A DNA stretch of 64,000 nt from Actinocrispum wychmicini (GTDB taxonomy: Bacteria > Actinomycetota > Actinomycetes > Mycobacteriales > Pseudonocardiaceae). This document shows, piece by piece, positions 46,791 through 59,615 of the stretch; the stretch's first letter is position 1, and every line of letters starts with the position of its first letter. The position numbers and the translations under genes are program-made. Where the stretch lies: positions 1,178,001 to 1,242,000 of the forward strand of contig NZ_SLWS01000002.1 of NCBI RefSeq assembly GCF_004345645.1, in the 5' to 3' direction. Under the pieces are notes generated by a model. It had not been told where the DNA came from. It made no database searches and saw only the letters and a list, made by a program, of their open reading frames with translations.

Positions 46791-47948
46791 TCAGGTTGTG
46801 TAATCCGAGTTGAGCCGCACGTACCCCTCAGTCAGGTCACAGCCGTAGACGGTGAACCGGCCATGCGCGATGCCCAGCCCGATGTTGATCCGCACAGTGT
46901 CTCCGCTGAGGTGACGCACCAGCGCAGCCACCGCGTCGTCGTCCGGTGTGTTCGGATACACCTCGAGATCGCCGAAGCCGATCCGCACCCGGTCCTGGTC
47001 GATGTCGTGATCGCCCTGGCACTTGCCAACAGCCATCGCGACCCGGCCCCAGTTCGGATCGCTTCCGTGCACTGCGGTCTTCACCAGCGGTGAGTTCACC
47101 ACCGCCTTCCCGACTCGCTTGGCCTGCTCGTCGTCGCGGGCACCGGTGACGTGCACCTCGATGAGCTTCGAGGCGCCCTCACCGTCGCTGGCGATCTCGC
47201 GGACCAGGTACAGCGCAGCCTCGTGCAGCACCCGCTCGAACTCATCCATGGCAACGGGTCCGGCGAGGCCGTTGGCGAAAATGGCAGCCGTGTCACTGGT
47301 CGAGGTGTCGGTGTCGATGCTTACCGCGTTGAAGGTCCGCGCCATCACCGCCCGGAACACCCGATCCAGTTCGCTTGCCGCCACCTGCGCGTCCGTGCAG
47401 AAGAAGGTGAGCAGCGTCGCCATGTCGGGCTCAAGCATGCCAATACCCTTGGCGATGCCGACGAGTGACGCGTTCCCGCAGCGGAGACTGATCATCTTCG
47501 GCCGGGTGTCCGTGGTCATGATCGCGCGCGCCGCCGCGCCGAAGTCGGTGCCGCCGAACGGCCATCGGAGCCGGTCGAGCGCCGCCCTGATCTCGGGCAT
47601 CGGGTACTGCACGCCAATCACTCCGGTGGAGGCGATCAACAGCTCGTCCTCAGCGGCGCCTACCGCGTTCGCGACCTGCCGCCGAACGTCGACCGCGTTG
47701 TCGAAGCCCTGTTTGCCGGTGGCCACGTTGGCGTTGCGGGCAAGCACCACCACGCCACGCGCGGAGGAGTCGCGAGTCGTGTCTCGGCTCAGTACCACGC
47801 TGGGACCGGCGAACCGCGACTGCGTGAACATGGCGCTGAGGACGGCGGGCCTCTCCGAAACGATGACCGTCAGGTCGTCCCGGTCGTCGTCGATCAGCCG
47901 CGCGGCGCTGGTGTGCACCTGGAACCCCAAGGGGATGTGCTCGACCAT
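46791..47948 (-). CDS. oat2: Ornithine acetyltransferase of the clavam pathway (OAT2-like)
   Basis: A 385-residue ArgJ-fold N-terminal-nucleophile enzyme. The autocleavage site is MLEPDMATLLTFF, where the threonine becomes the nucleophile. Other blocks (GVVVLARNANVATG, LIASTGVIG, MTTDTRPK, FNAVSIDTDTSTSDTA, NSPLVKTAVHGSDPNWGRVA, VYGCDLTEGYVRLNS) match OAT2 of the clavulanic acid cluster as closely as I can recall, ending YTT alike. In clavulanate producers it moves acetyl groups between N-acetylglutamate and ornithine and is thought to tune precursor supply. ATG 47948 has AGAGGGGC upstream. A housekeeping argJ cannot be excluded, but the neighbours argue against it. Confidence 0.9.
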   Translation of the reverse strand: MVEHIPLGFQVHTSAARLIDDDRDDLTVIVSERPAVLSAMFTQSRFAGPSVVLSRDTTRDSSARGVVVLARNANVATGKQGFDNAVDVRRQVANAVGAAEDELLIASTGVIGVQYPMPEIRAALDRLRWPFGGTDFGAAARAIMTTDTRPKMISLRCGNASLVGIAKGIGMLEPDMATLLTFFCTDAQVAASELDRVFRAVMARTFNAVSIDTDTSTSDTAAIFANGLAGPVAMDEFERVLHEAALYLVREIASDGEGASKLIEVHVTGARDDEQAKRVGKAVVNSPLVKTAVHGSDPNWGRVAMAVGKCQGDHDIDQDRVRIGFGDLEVYPNTPDDDAVAALVRHLSGDTVRINIGLGIAHGRFTVYGCDLTEGYVRLNSDYTT

Positions 47949-48054
47949 CGATGCCCCTCTGCGCATGATTATGCTTTCTCGCGAATGTTCTTGCATTGCG
48001 CACGTCCGAGTCAAGTCGAGTCCCTCGGACGGGCGAGCACCTCGCTCGGAGAAG

Positions 48055-51317
<3,263 letters not shown>

Positions 51318-51334
51318 CGGACCACCTTCACGGT

Positions 51335-52825
51335 TCAGTTGGCGACTACCTCACGGAGTACTTCCTCGAACGAGACGTCCTCGGGCGCTTCCGCCCGCCC
51401 GACAACGCGTTCATGCAAAGCGATCGCCACGGATCGCTTGACGGCCGGCACGTCGACCGCCGCCACACCCGCTCCGAGCAACATCGACGTCCACACGCTG
51501 GAGGCGCCGGAACCTTCGTGGATACCCAGCTTCGGCCGGTGCACGGTGGTTTCCGGCAACAGTCCGCGCATCGCTTCCCGCAGCACCCACTTGTCGCGGC
51601 CGTGCCTGCGTTTGAGACCGGGTTCGAGCATGGTGAGCAGGTCGAGCACAGCCCGATCCCAGAACGGATGAGTAGTCCAGTGTCCTGCGACACCGGCGAG
51701 TACTGGCGACAGTTCGTTGAGCCCTTCGAACGTGCTCATGTCGACCGCGATCACCTCATCCAACGAGTCGAGGCGCCGTGCGCCGCGGTGCATGCCGCCG
51801 AGCGGGATATCGGCGCCGTAGCCGGTGAGGATGTGCCGGCCGTCGCCCGGCAACGCCCGGTACAGCACCACCAGCGGTAGCAGGTACTCCAGCACGTCCG
51901 GATCGACGATCTCGGCGGCCGCGACCGCCCACGGCAGCTGTCGGACGAGATCCTCGGCGCCGATGCGGAACTCCGCGTGCCGCGTGCCGAGATGCGTGGC
52001 CACGATTCGCGCCGCCGGGAACTCGTCACCGGCATCGGTGCCGAGCGAGACCGACTCGGCGAGCGCGCCGACGCCGTGCGCCAGCGCCGCGACGGAACTG
52101 GAGTCGATCCCCCCGGAGAGCACCACTGTCGCCCGACGACCATCCACTCGGGACCGAACGGCCTCGTCGAGTACGGCGGTGACCCTGGCGATCGCCACGT
52201 CCTCCGGCAGGACGATCCGATGCATCGGTGGCCGCCACGTGCGTATCGCGGTCGCGAAGCCGGTTTCCGGCACCATGGTCACGGCCGTGCCTGCCTGGAT
52301 GCGGCGCACGCGCGGCAAACCGGGCGCCAGCTGCGTGCCGGGTACCGGCAAGCCGCCGTGACATCCACCCACCAGTGCCTTGGCCTCCGTCGCGAGCTCG
52401 ATCGCGTCGGTCCCCCAGCGCAGGTACAGCGGCACGGTGCCAGCGTGGTCGGTGGTCGCGACGACAGTGCCACCTTCGACGACCACTGCGGCGAACCGGC
52501 CGTCCAGGAGCCGCAACCCGGGGGTGCCGTAGCGCAGCCAGCAGGCGAGCAGCAGCTCAGCGCCGGTCCTCACCCCGTCCGCAGCCGATCCGATGGCCGT
52601 GCGCAGTGCAGCTGTGTGGTAAAGCTCGCCCGCGAGCAGCACACCCACCCCGTCGCCAGCGATCGTTGGCGCTGAACCGTCGGTCACTGCCCACCCGCTC
52701 CAGGTGACTCCACCATCTGAAGTGGACACGGGGGTCAGCTGGCCCGCTACCATGCTGAGCCGGGGGAGGTCCGGCGCGGAGCCGCCGACGCGGATCGAAA
52801 ACCCCGTGATCTGGGGGCGCCCCAT
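51335..52825 (-). CDS. bls: Beta-lactam synthetase
   Basis: A 496-residue asparagine-synthetase-B-like enzyme that adenylates N2-(2-carboxyethyl)arginine and closes the beta-lactam ring. The N-terminus (MGRPQITG) lacks the glutaminase cysteine of true Asn synthetases, as in Bls. The ATP loop is VVLSGGIDSSSVA. The catalytic pair is Tyr336 in ILTGYGADIPLGGM and Glu371 in FEGLNELSP, and Lys432 in HRPKLGIHEGSG matches the essential lysine (Tyr348, Glu382 and Lys443 in S. clavuligerus). The long shared blocks AGHWTTHPFWDRAVLDLL and GLKRRHGRDKWVLR support orthology. Start 52825 has AAGGAGAAG. Second gene of the operon, 34 bp after ceaS. Confidence 0.96.
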   Translation of the reverse strand: MGRPQITGFSIRVGGSAPDLPRLSMVAGQLTPVSTSDGGVTWSGWAVTDGSAPTIAGDGVGVLLAGELYHTAALRTAIGSAADGVRTGAELLLACWLRYGTPGLRLLDGRFAAVVVEGGTVVATTDHAGTVPLYLRWGTDAIELATEAKALVGGCHGGLPVPGTQLAPGLPRVRRIQAGTAVTMVPETGFATAIRTWRPPMHRIVLPEDVAIARVTAVLDEAVRSRVDGRRATVVLSGGIDSSSVAALAHGVGALAESVSLGTDAGDEFPAARIVATHLGTRHAEFRIGAEDLVRQLPWAVAAAEIVDPDVLEYLLPLVVLYRALPGDGRHILTGYGADIPLGGMHRGARRLDSLDEVIAVDMSTFEGLNELSPVLAGVAGHWTTHPFWDRAVLDLLTMLEPGLKRRHGRDKWVLREAMRGLLPETTVHRPKLGIHEGSGASSVWTSMLLGAGVAAVDVPAVKRSVAIALHERVVGRAEAPEDVSFEEVLREVVAN

Positions 52826-52859
52826 TCGACTCTTCTCCTTGTGCTGTGGTCGGAGCCGG

Positions 52860-54662
<1,803 letters not shown>

Positions 54663-55330
54663 ATGCATGAGGAACACATTTTATCCATCCATAATGGACA
54701 AATCTGGCCTGCGTCGACATTGCGCTTGGCGAGAACCTCGTTCGCGTCTGCATCAGTTCCGCCGGCCCACAGGGTCGCTGTATCCGAGGACGCGACCACC
54801 TACGTGTTCTACCAACTGACAGGCTCGCCCGCCGAGTGGCCCGGCCGGCTGGTTGTCCTGGACGCCGCCACCGGGCAGACCCGCCCGCTTGGGGGGAATC
54901 CAAGGGCAGCAAGTTCGCGCTGAGCGGCGACAGGAAATGGGTCTACTACACGGTCCTGACCGACTACTGCCGCGACAGCCCCCAACCGGCGAAAACCAGC
55001 ACCACCCCCGGAGCGACACCCACAGTGTTGTACCCCTACTCCTGTACCGTGCAACAGGATGCTTACTCCGCCGATCGGACAGGACGATTCCTCAGCTTCC
55101 ACCAATGGTCCGGCGACCGCACCAACAGTTTGGTGATATTCGACTCCACCAGCCAGCAATACCTGGCCATCCCCCCGGCCGCGGCCACCACCAGCCTCCA
55201 ATACCTTCAGGTCACCCCGGACGGGACCACAGCAGTCACCTCCGGAGATTGCAGCTTCCCCACACAATGGTGTGGCGGCGTCTTCACCATTTCATTGACC
55301 GACTGGGTCCGATCCAGACAGACCAACTAA
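54663..55330 (+). pseudogene. Beta-propeller-like protein, truncated and frameshifted
   Basis: Two frames join near 54890: AVSEDATTYVFYQLTGSPAE and RLVVLDAATGQTRPLGG in the first, then KGSKFALSGDRKWVYYTVLT, SFHQWSGDRTNSLVIFD and VTPDGTTAVTSGDCSF in the second. Alternating SGD/SPDG-type turns every 40-50 residues are typical of WD40/TolB-like blades. There is no proper start or signal peptide, so an N-terminal part is missing. Probably a relic of an exported or membrane-anchored propeller. Confidence 0.6.
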
Positions 55331-55555
55331 GAGTTCCCGAGCGGATCAGCGACTTCACCGCACCACCACCCGAACGGCGCCGGCGCCGGACGATCGGCAG
55401 CATGGCGGACCTGGTCGACACCCAGTGGCGTTCGAGCGATCATCGTGCACCACACCACCTTGAGCGGAGGTCTGCATGAACCCGAGGGTGCGACCGCAGA
55501 TCGACTGGACTGGCTGCGGCGCTGGGACGCGCAGCAAGAGGGCAGGTCAGGAAGT

Positions 55556-55644
55556 GTTGTCCCCACACACACGGGACTGTTCCCCTGTCGCAGCAAGGGC
55601 TGGGTGATCTGATCGAGTTGTCCCTGCGGACGCGGGGCTGTGTC
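55556..55644 (+). CRISPR. Relic of a third type I-E CRISPR array, two decayed repeats
   Basis: GTTGTCCCC-ACACACACGGGA-CTGTTCC at 55556 and GTTGTCCCTGCGGACGCGGGG-CTGTGTC at 55617 start exactly 61 bp apart, the same period as arrays 1 and 2. Both keep the GTTGTCCC head of array 1 and have drifted elsewhere. No leader or cas gene is nearby. Confidence 0.65.
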
Positions 55645-56007
55645 GGCATCTCCTACCCAGGGCGTCCAGCCGACGACCGCTTGGGCAGGGGCAGGACAGC
55701 GGTGACCTCGTGGCATCAACTGTCGTGTACTCCCGGTGAGGCCGACCGGACGTGATCACCGGATGCGTAGCGAGTCCGGGCGCCTCCGACCTCGGGACTC
55801 AGTCGAGCGGCTTCCTTGATCTGCTGGCGGCAGCCCGACCCGCCGAGGTGTGGCTGACCACGGCCGAGGAGTTCGCCGGTGTCCAGTTATTGACCAATTG
55901 TTGGTCTTGTAGCCGAGATCCGGGAAGAACGACACTCAACATCGCGAGGCCGTCGCTCGGCAGTCTCGCACCGAGGCACTGTCTGTTGCCCAGATGGGTG
56001 CTCGGAT

Positions 56008-56041
56008 CAAGCGGTCGCCCGTTGCAGCGGGCGACCGCTCT
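56008..56041 (+). terminator. Hairpin AGCGGTCGCC / GGCGACCGCT
   Basis: AAGCGGTCGCCCGTTGCAGCGGGCGACCGCT forms a stem of at least 12 bp around a short GTTGCAGC loop, preceding the unknown two-gene unit. It is orientation-neutral and may terminate either strand. Confidence 0.6.
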
Positions 56042-56402
56042 GCTCATTGACTGATTGCCAGCAGCACGCGGTAGCCAGTCGTGAAGGACCGCGCCCTGGA
56101 TGGCACGTCTTGCCCCTTCCTCTCGCCGGCGGCATACGCGACAATCGCCGTGTACCACCGCGCTCTCGGCTGCTGCAACGGGCGAGAGCGTCGCGACACA
56201 CAAATATCCCATCTGGGCCGCTGTACAGGAGACCTTCCTATGGTCACGCCTCCCACGACCGGCGCACGCCGGCCGCTACTCGCATTCGCCAACCCAAGCA
56301 TCGCGGTCGACCATGTGTGCCCGGTCGGCCGCATCACGGCCTACGTCCGCTGCGCACCAGCTGGACCACCGCCGCCCACCCGGTGACCAGATTGCTTTCG
56401 CG

Positions 56403-57395
56403 GTGAGCGTTCCCGTGTCGCAACTCGTCGAAGAACTGAAGGTGCTGCGCAGAGGGCGGGGCATCCTGGCGAGCGCGATCGGCGACCGGATCGGCCCGGC
56501 CCTGCGTGCCCTGACCGGGTCGTCTGGCGAAGACCGGGCGCCGGACGTTCGACGCAAGGTCGCCCAGTCGCTACTGCGCTGGGCCGAGGAGCTGCCACAC
56601 GACCTGCGGGTGGTCGCCCTGATCGCGTTCGGCGTGGCCGAGGACGGCCGGCTGCCGTACTACCAGGACCGCGTGCGCCTAGCCTGCGCACACCTCGATC
56701 GCGACGAACGCGCCACACGCCGGCGGATTGACGACGCCATCGAGCGACTCGCCGAAGTTGCCAGCGCCGTACCGGTCCAACCTAACACCCCGATTCGGGA
56801 GCCAACCGCCAGTTGGCACACCGAAGAGCTGAACACATCCCTAGCATTGGACCTGCCAACGCCGGAGGTTTTCGAGACCCGCAGGATCGTGGCCGACGAG
56901 GACAACCTCGATCACGTCGACTTCGCGTTCACACTCACCGCGGACCCGCGCACCGGCACCGCGCGAACCAACGACCTGGATATCGACATCTTCCACGGCG
57001 GCCGGCTGGCCACGGTCGTGATGGAATCCGGCGAGCGGTACGGCTTTCGACTCGTACTGCCGAAACCTTTGCAGCGCGGGGAGTCGCACCAGATCTGCCT
57101 GCGGTTCCGCCTACGGGACAACAAGCCCATGCTGCCGCACTACGTCTGCGTACCTCGTCACCGCTGCGGCCAGTTCACTTTGCGGGTCCGCTTCGACCTG
57201 GACCACCTGCCCACCGGCGTGTGGCGGCTCGCGCACGCGTTCCAACGCGACATCGAGGACCCGCTCGCCGTCCGCGAGCCCGTCCAGGTGGATTCCTCCG
57301 GGGAGATCCACATCCGGTTCCAGGAGCTCGTCCCTGGCCTGGCCTACGGAGTGCGCTGGACCGGCTCGACATACGACGGTCTGCAGACGCACTAG
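56403..57395 (+). CDS. Uncharacterised protein upstream of a cyclase-like protein
   Basis: A 330-residue soluble protein. The helical N-terminal part (VPVSQLVEELKVLRRGRGIL, then WAEELPHDLRVVALIAFGV and RLACAHLDRDERATRRRIDD) resembles a DNA- or protein-interaction module. The C-terminal part is beta-rich (DFAFTLTADPRTG, YGFRLVLPKPL, HQICLRFRLRDNKP, FTLRVRFDLDHLP). No family recognised. GTG 56403 is the first start giving the helical domain; a stronger ribosome site is lacking. It lies 19 bp before the cyclase-like gene, so the two are likely one operon. Confidence 0.75.
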   Translation: MSVPVSQLVEELKVLRRGRGILASAIGDRIGPALRALTGSSGEDRAPDVRRKVAQSLLRWAEELPHDLRVVALIAFGVAEDGRLPYYQDRVRLACAHLDRDERATRRRIDDAIERLAEVASAVPVQPNTPIREPTASWHTEELNTSLALDLPTPEVFETRRIVADEDNLDHVDFAFTLTADPRTGTARTNDLDIDIFHGGRLATVVMESGERYGFRLVLPKPLQRGESHQICLRFRLRDNKPMLPHYVCVPRHRCGQFTLRVRFDLDHLPTGVWRLAHAFQRDIEDPLAVREPVQVDSSGEIHIRFQELVPGLAYGVRWTGSTYDGLQTH

Positions 57396-57414
57396 CCCAC
57401 AAGGGAGCGTCGTC

Positions 57415-58536
57415 ATGACGTGGTGGATCATCGGCGCAGCAGCCGCCGTCGTCCTGCTACTGCTAGTCAGGACACGAGTCACCACGACCCGTCAACCCCC
57501 CGCATACCAGCCCGGTCACGCCCCCACGCCGGTGGATCAGAATGCCCCGGCCACCGTCCTGGAACTGCTTCACCGCACCCTGACCAACAAGGACTACACG
57601 GCTAACGCGATCACGCTGATGACCAGTGGATCCAAGGCGGTATCCCGTATCCTGCTGTGTCTCGCGGTCATCCTCGTAGTCATCGTCGGTGTGGTTGTTG
57701 GGCTGGCCTGGCTGCTCGCGCCCACTCTCGGACCGGCCGCCGCGATCGGCGGCGGGCTGGTCGTGGGCGGCGGTACGGTCTGCGCGAGCCGCGCATTCTG
57801 GAGGCGCTTCTCGCCGACCCAACGGTCCACACGGGAGCATCGGCCCGCACAGGCCGGACGGGAGAAAGCCGGGCCGGCGGTCCATCGCACGATCATCGCT
57901 GTCGACATCGAAGACTTCGGCGACCCAGCACGGACCCTCCCCCATCAACTCGGCACCCGCGCCGGCCTGTACACAGTTGTCGAACAGGCGCTGTGCGCCG
58001 CCGGAGTCCTGTGGGACCACTGTCGCGTCGAAGACCGCGGCGACGCGGTGTTTCTCCTGGTGCCACCCGATGTTCCCAAAGAATCGCTGGTCGACATCGC
58101 CCCCCAGGCGTTGGCCCGTGCGGTCCGCGCCCACAACAACACCAGTCACGACCGCCAACGGTTTCGACTGAGGATGGCCGTGCACACCGGGGAAATCGCC
58201 TTCGACAACCACGGCGCCACCTCAACCGCGGTCACCACCACCTTCCGCCTGCTGGACGCACCACCGGTCAAACAAGCCCTGTGTCGCTCATCCGGTGTCG
58301 TCGCGTTGATCGTGTCCCAGAGAGTGTTCGACGATGTCGTTCGGCACTCCGCAGTCATCGACCCAGACATGTTCCGACCTGTCGAGGTACACGTGAAGGA
58401 GATCCATGAGATCGCGTGGGTGGCCCTGCCTGACCAGTCCGATCCTGCCGACCTCACCGTGCTCGACCACACAACCGGCACCACAGGCCATCCCTCCGCA
58501 GCAATCGATCCGGGTTCTCACCGCACCCAGGCTTGA
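57415..58536 (+). CDS. Membrane protein with a class III nucleotidyl-cyclase-like domain
   Basis: A 373-residue protein. A membrane anchor at residues 3-18, a linker, a helical hairpin at about 80-125 (LLCLAVILVVIVGVVVGLAW, AAAIGGGLVVGGGTV), then a cytoplasmic domain from about 158. That domain has the cyclase layout: TIIAVDIEDFGD (two candidate metal aspartates near 163-166), VEDRGDAVFLLVP (second metal Asp near 206) and MAVHTGEIAFD. The substrate-specifying residues are not clearly conserved, so it may be a weak cyclase or a nucleotide sensor. It is coupled to the preceding unknown gene. Confidence 0.72.
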   Translation: MTWWIIGAAAAVVLLLLVRTRVTTTRQPPAYQPGHAPTPVDQNAPATVLELLHRTLTNKDYTANAITLMTSGSKAVSRILLCLAVILVVIVGVVVGLAWLLAPTLGPAAAIGGGLVVGGGTVCASRAFWRRFSPTQRSTREHRPAQAGREKAGPAVHRTIIAVDIEDFGDPARTLPHQLGTRAGLYTVVEQALCAAGVLWDHCRVEDRGDAVFLLVPPDVPKESLVDIAPQALARAVRAHNNTSHDRQRFRLRMAVHTGEIAFDNHGATSTAVTTTFRLLDAPPVKQALCRSSGVVALIVSQRVFDDVVRHSAVIDPDMFRPVEVHVKEIHEIAWVALPDQSDPADLTVLDHTTGTTGHPSAAIDPGSHRTQA

Positions 58537-58869
58537 ACCACCGATTCCAGAGAGTTCCGGAATACGCCACAACGGCCGCGCACCGGACCGTCACTGGTAA
58601 GCGGTAGTGATCCTAGGCAGAGTTTCCGAATCAGGCGCGCCGACTGATCAACGGGATGTGAGACGCGCTCAACCTCGCCCACGGCCCGAACTGGGACCAT
58701 ATGGCATACCGTCAATCGCCCTGTTCCTCAACGGACTGGGCATCGACGGCCCAACGGCCGTGCCAGGCCCTCGAAAGCTCCGCCGAACTCGTGCCGTGCT
58801 CTGCCGTGTGGACCAAATCGTTACAACGTACGGCCGTAACAGTGACCTGGGTCACGTCGACCCTGGGGC
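58537..58869. other. Gap before the four-gene unknown operon
   Basis: 333 bp with no recognisable gene. The promoter of the operon starting at 58870 should lie here; a GTTACAACGTACGG region before 58850 is AT-richer but no boxes are certain. Confidence 0.4.
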
Positions 58870-59217
58870 ATGGGATTCAGAGAAGATTACGCCGCGGCGT
58901 TGACGAATGAGCTCGGCGTGGATGTCGACGGTGATTCGGTCGGTGATTCCAGCGAGGTGGTTCAGCAGATCGGGGCGGTCGAGGACTATCTGGCCGACCT
59001 CGACCAGGCCGACGTATCGACCCTTGACGCCGTCGCGGAAAGCGGCGTGGACATGTCCACGCTGCTGGACGAGGACGGTCAGAGTGTCGACGTCCCGGGT
59101 GGGCAGTTACTGACGATCGCCGCGACTGCCGAGTTGCCGCTGAGCACCGTGATCGGGGTGGCGCGCGACAGCTATACCGCGGCATTGGAAGCCAATCCCG
59201 ACGAAGCGAACGCATGA
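58870..59217 (+). CDS. Small acidic protein, first gene of an unknown operon
   Basis: A 115-residue, strongly acidic protein (MGFREDYAAALTNELGVDVD, DYLADLDQADVSTLDAVAES). No signal peptide or membrane segment. No family recognised. It starts a run of four + strand genes with gaps of 18, 5 and 3 bp, so all are probably expressed together. Confidence 0.7.
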   Translation: MGFREDYAAALTNELGVDVDGDSVGDSSEVVQQIGAVEDYLADLDQADVSTLDAVAESGVDMSTLLDEDGQSVDVPGGQLLTIAATAELPLSTVIGVARDSYTAALEANPDEANA

Positions 59218-59235
59218 GTGATGGAGGGGTGACGA

Positions 59236-59610
59236 ATGGCCACTACGTGGGAGAGTTTCGCGGCGTGCATTGAGGCCCGCGGCACCGAGGTGGGGCAAGT
59301 TGTCCGCGATATCGCCGGGAAGGCATTCAATGACGCGACGGACAAGGCCATGGCGTTCTGTGAGGCGCTGGTCGACTGGTGGGATCGCCTGGATCCGCGG
59401 GTGAAACGGGTCGTGGGCGGCGCCGCGGCGATCGGTCTCGCCGCAGGCGGGACCCTGGCCGGCCTGATCGCGAAGGTGATCATCACCGAATCGTCGGTGG
59501 CCCTGCTCGCCGAGGCCGGGGCCGAGGTGGCGTTGGGTCTGGTCGTGATCGCCGCGTCGTTCGCGCTCGGGGCCTTCGTGACCATGGCACACGCTTGCGT
59601 ATTGGCGTGA
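59236..59610 (+). CDS. Small protein with a membrane hairpin, unknown operon
   Basis: A 124-residue protein. Residues 1-55 are amphipathic helices (VRDIAGKAFNDATDKAM, WWDRLDPRVKRVV); 58-80 and 88-120 are hydrophobic (GGAAAIGLAAGGTLAGLIA, GAEVALGLVVIAASFALGAF). The glycine/alanine-rich hairpin recalls holin- or pore-type small proteins, but no family was recognised. ATG 59236 follows GGAGGGGTG. Confidence 0.7.
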   Translation: MATTWESFAACIEARGTEVGQVVRDIAGKAFNDATDKAMAFCEALVDWWDRLDPRVKRVVGGAAAIGLAAGGTLAGLIAKVIITESSVALLAEAGAEVALGLVVIAASFALGAFVTMAHACVLA

Positions 59611-59615
59611 ATGCC

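Larger units (their letters stand above)
55331..56402. other. About 1 kb without a supported gene, containing CRISPR relics
   Basis: Frames are short and overlapping on both strands. It contains the decayed repeats at 55556-55644 and an inverted repeat near 56008-56041 (AGCGGTCGCC... GGCGACCGCT), a hairpin that could be a terminator. Nothing else recognised. Confidence 0.4.

Noticed and set aside
46791-47948. Housekeeping argJ of arginine biosynthesis
   Set aside because: No other arg genes are nearby and the sequence follows OAT2 of clavulanate clusters; not fully excluded.
51335-52825. Asparagine synthetase B
   Set aside because: The glutaminase cysteine is absent and the Tyr-Glu-Lys set and neighbours match beta-lactam synthetase.
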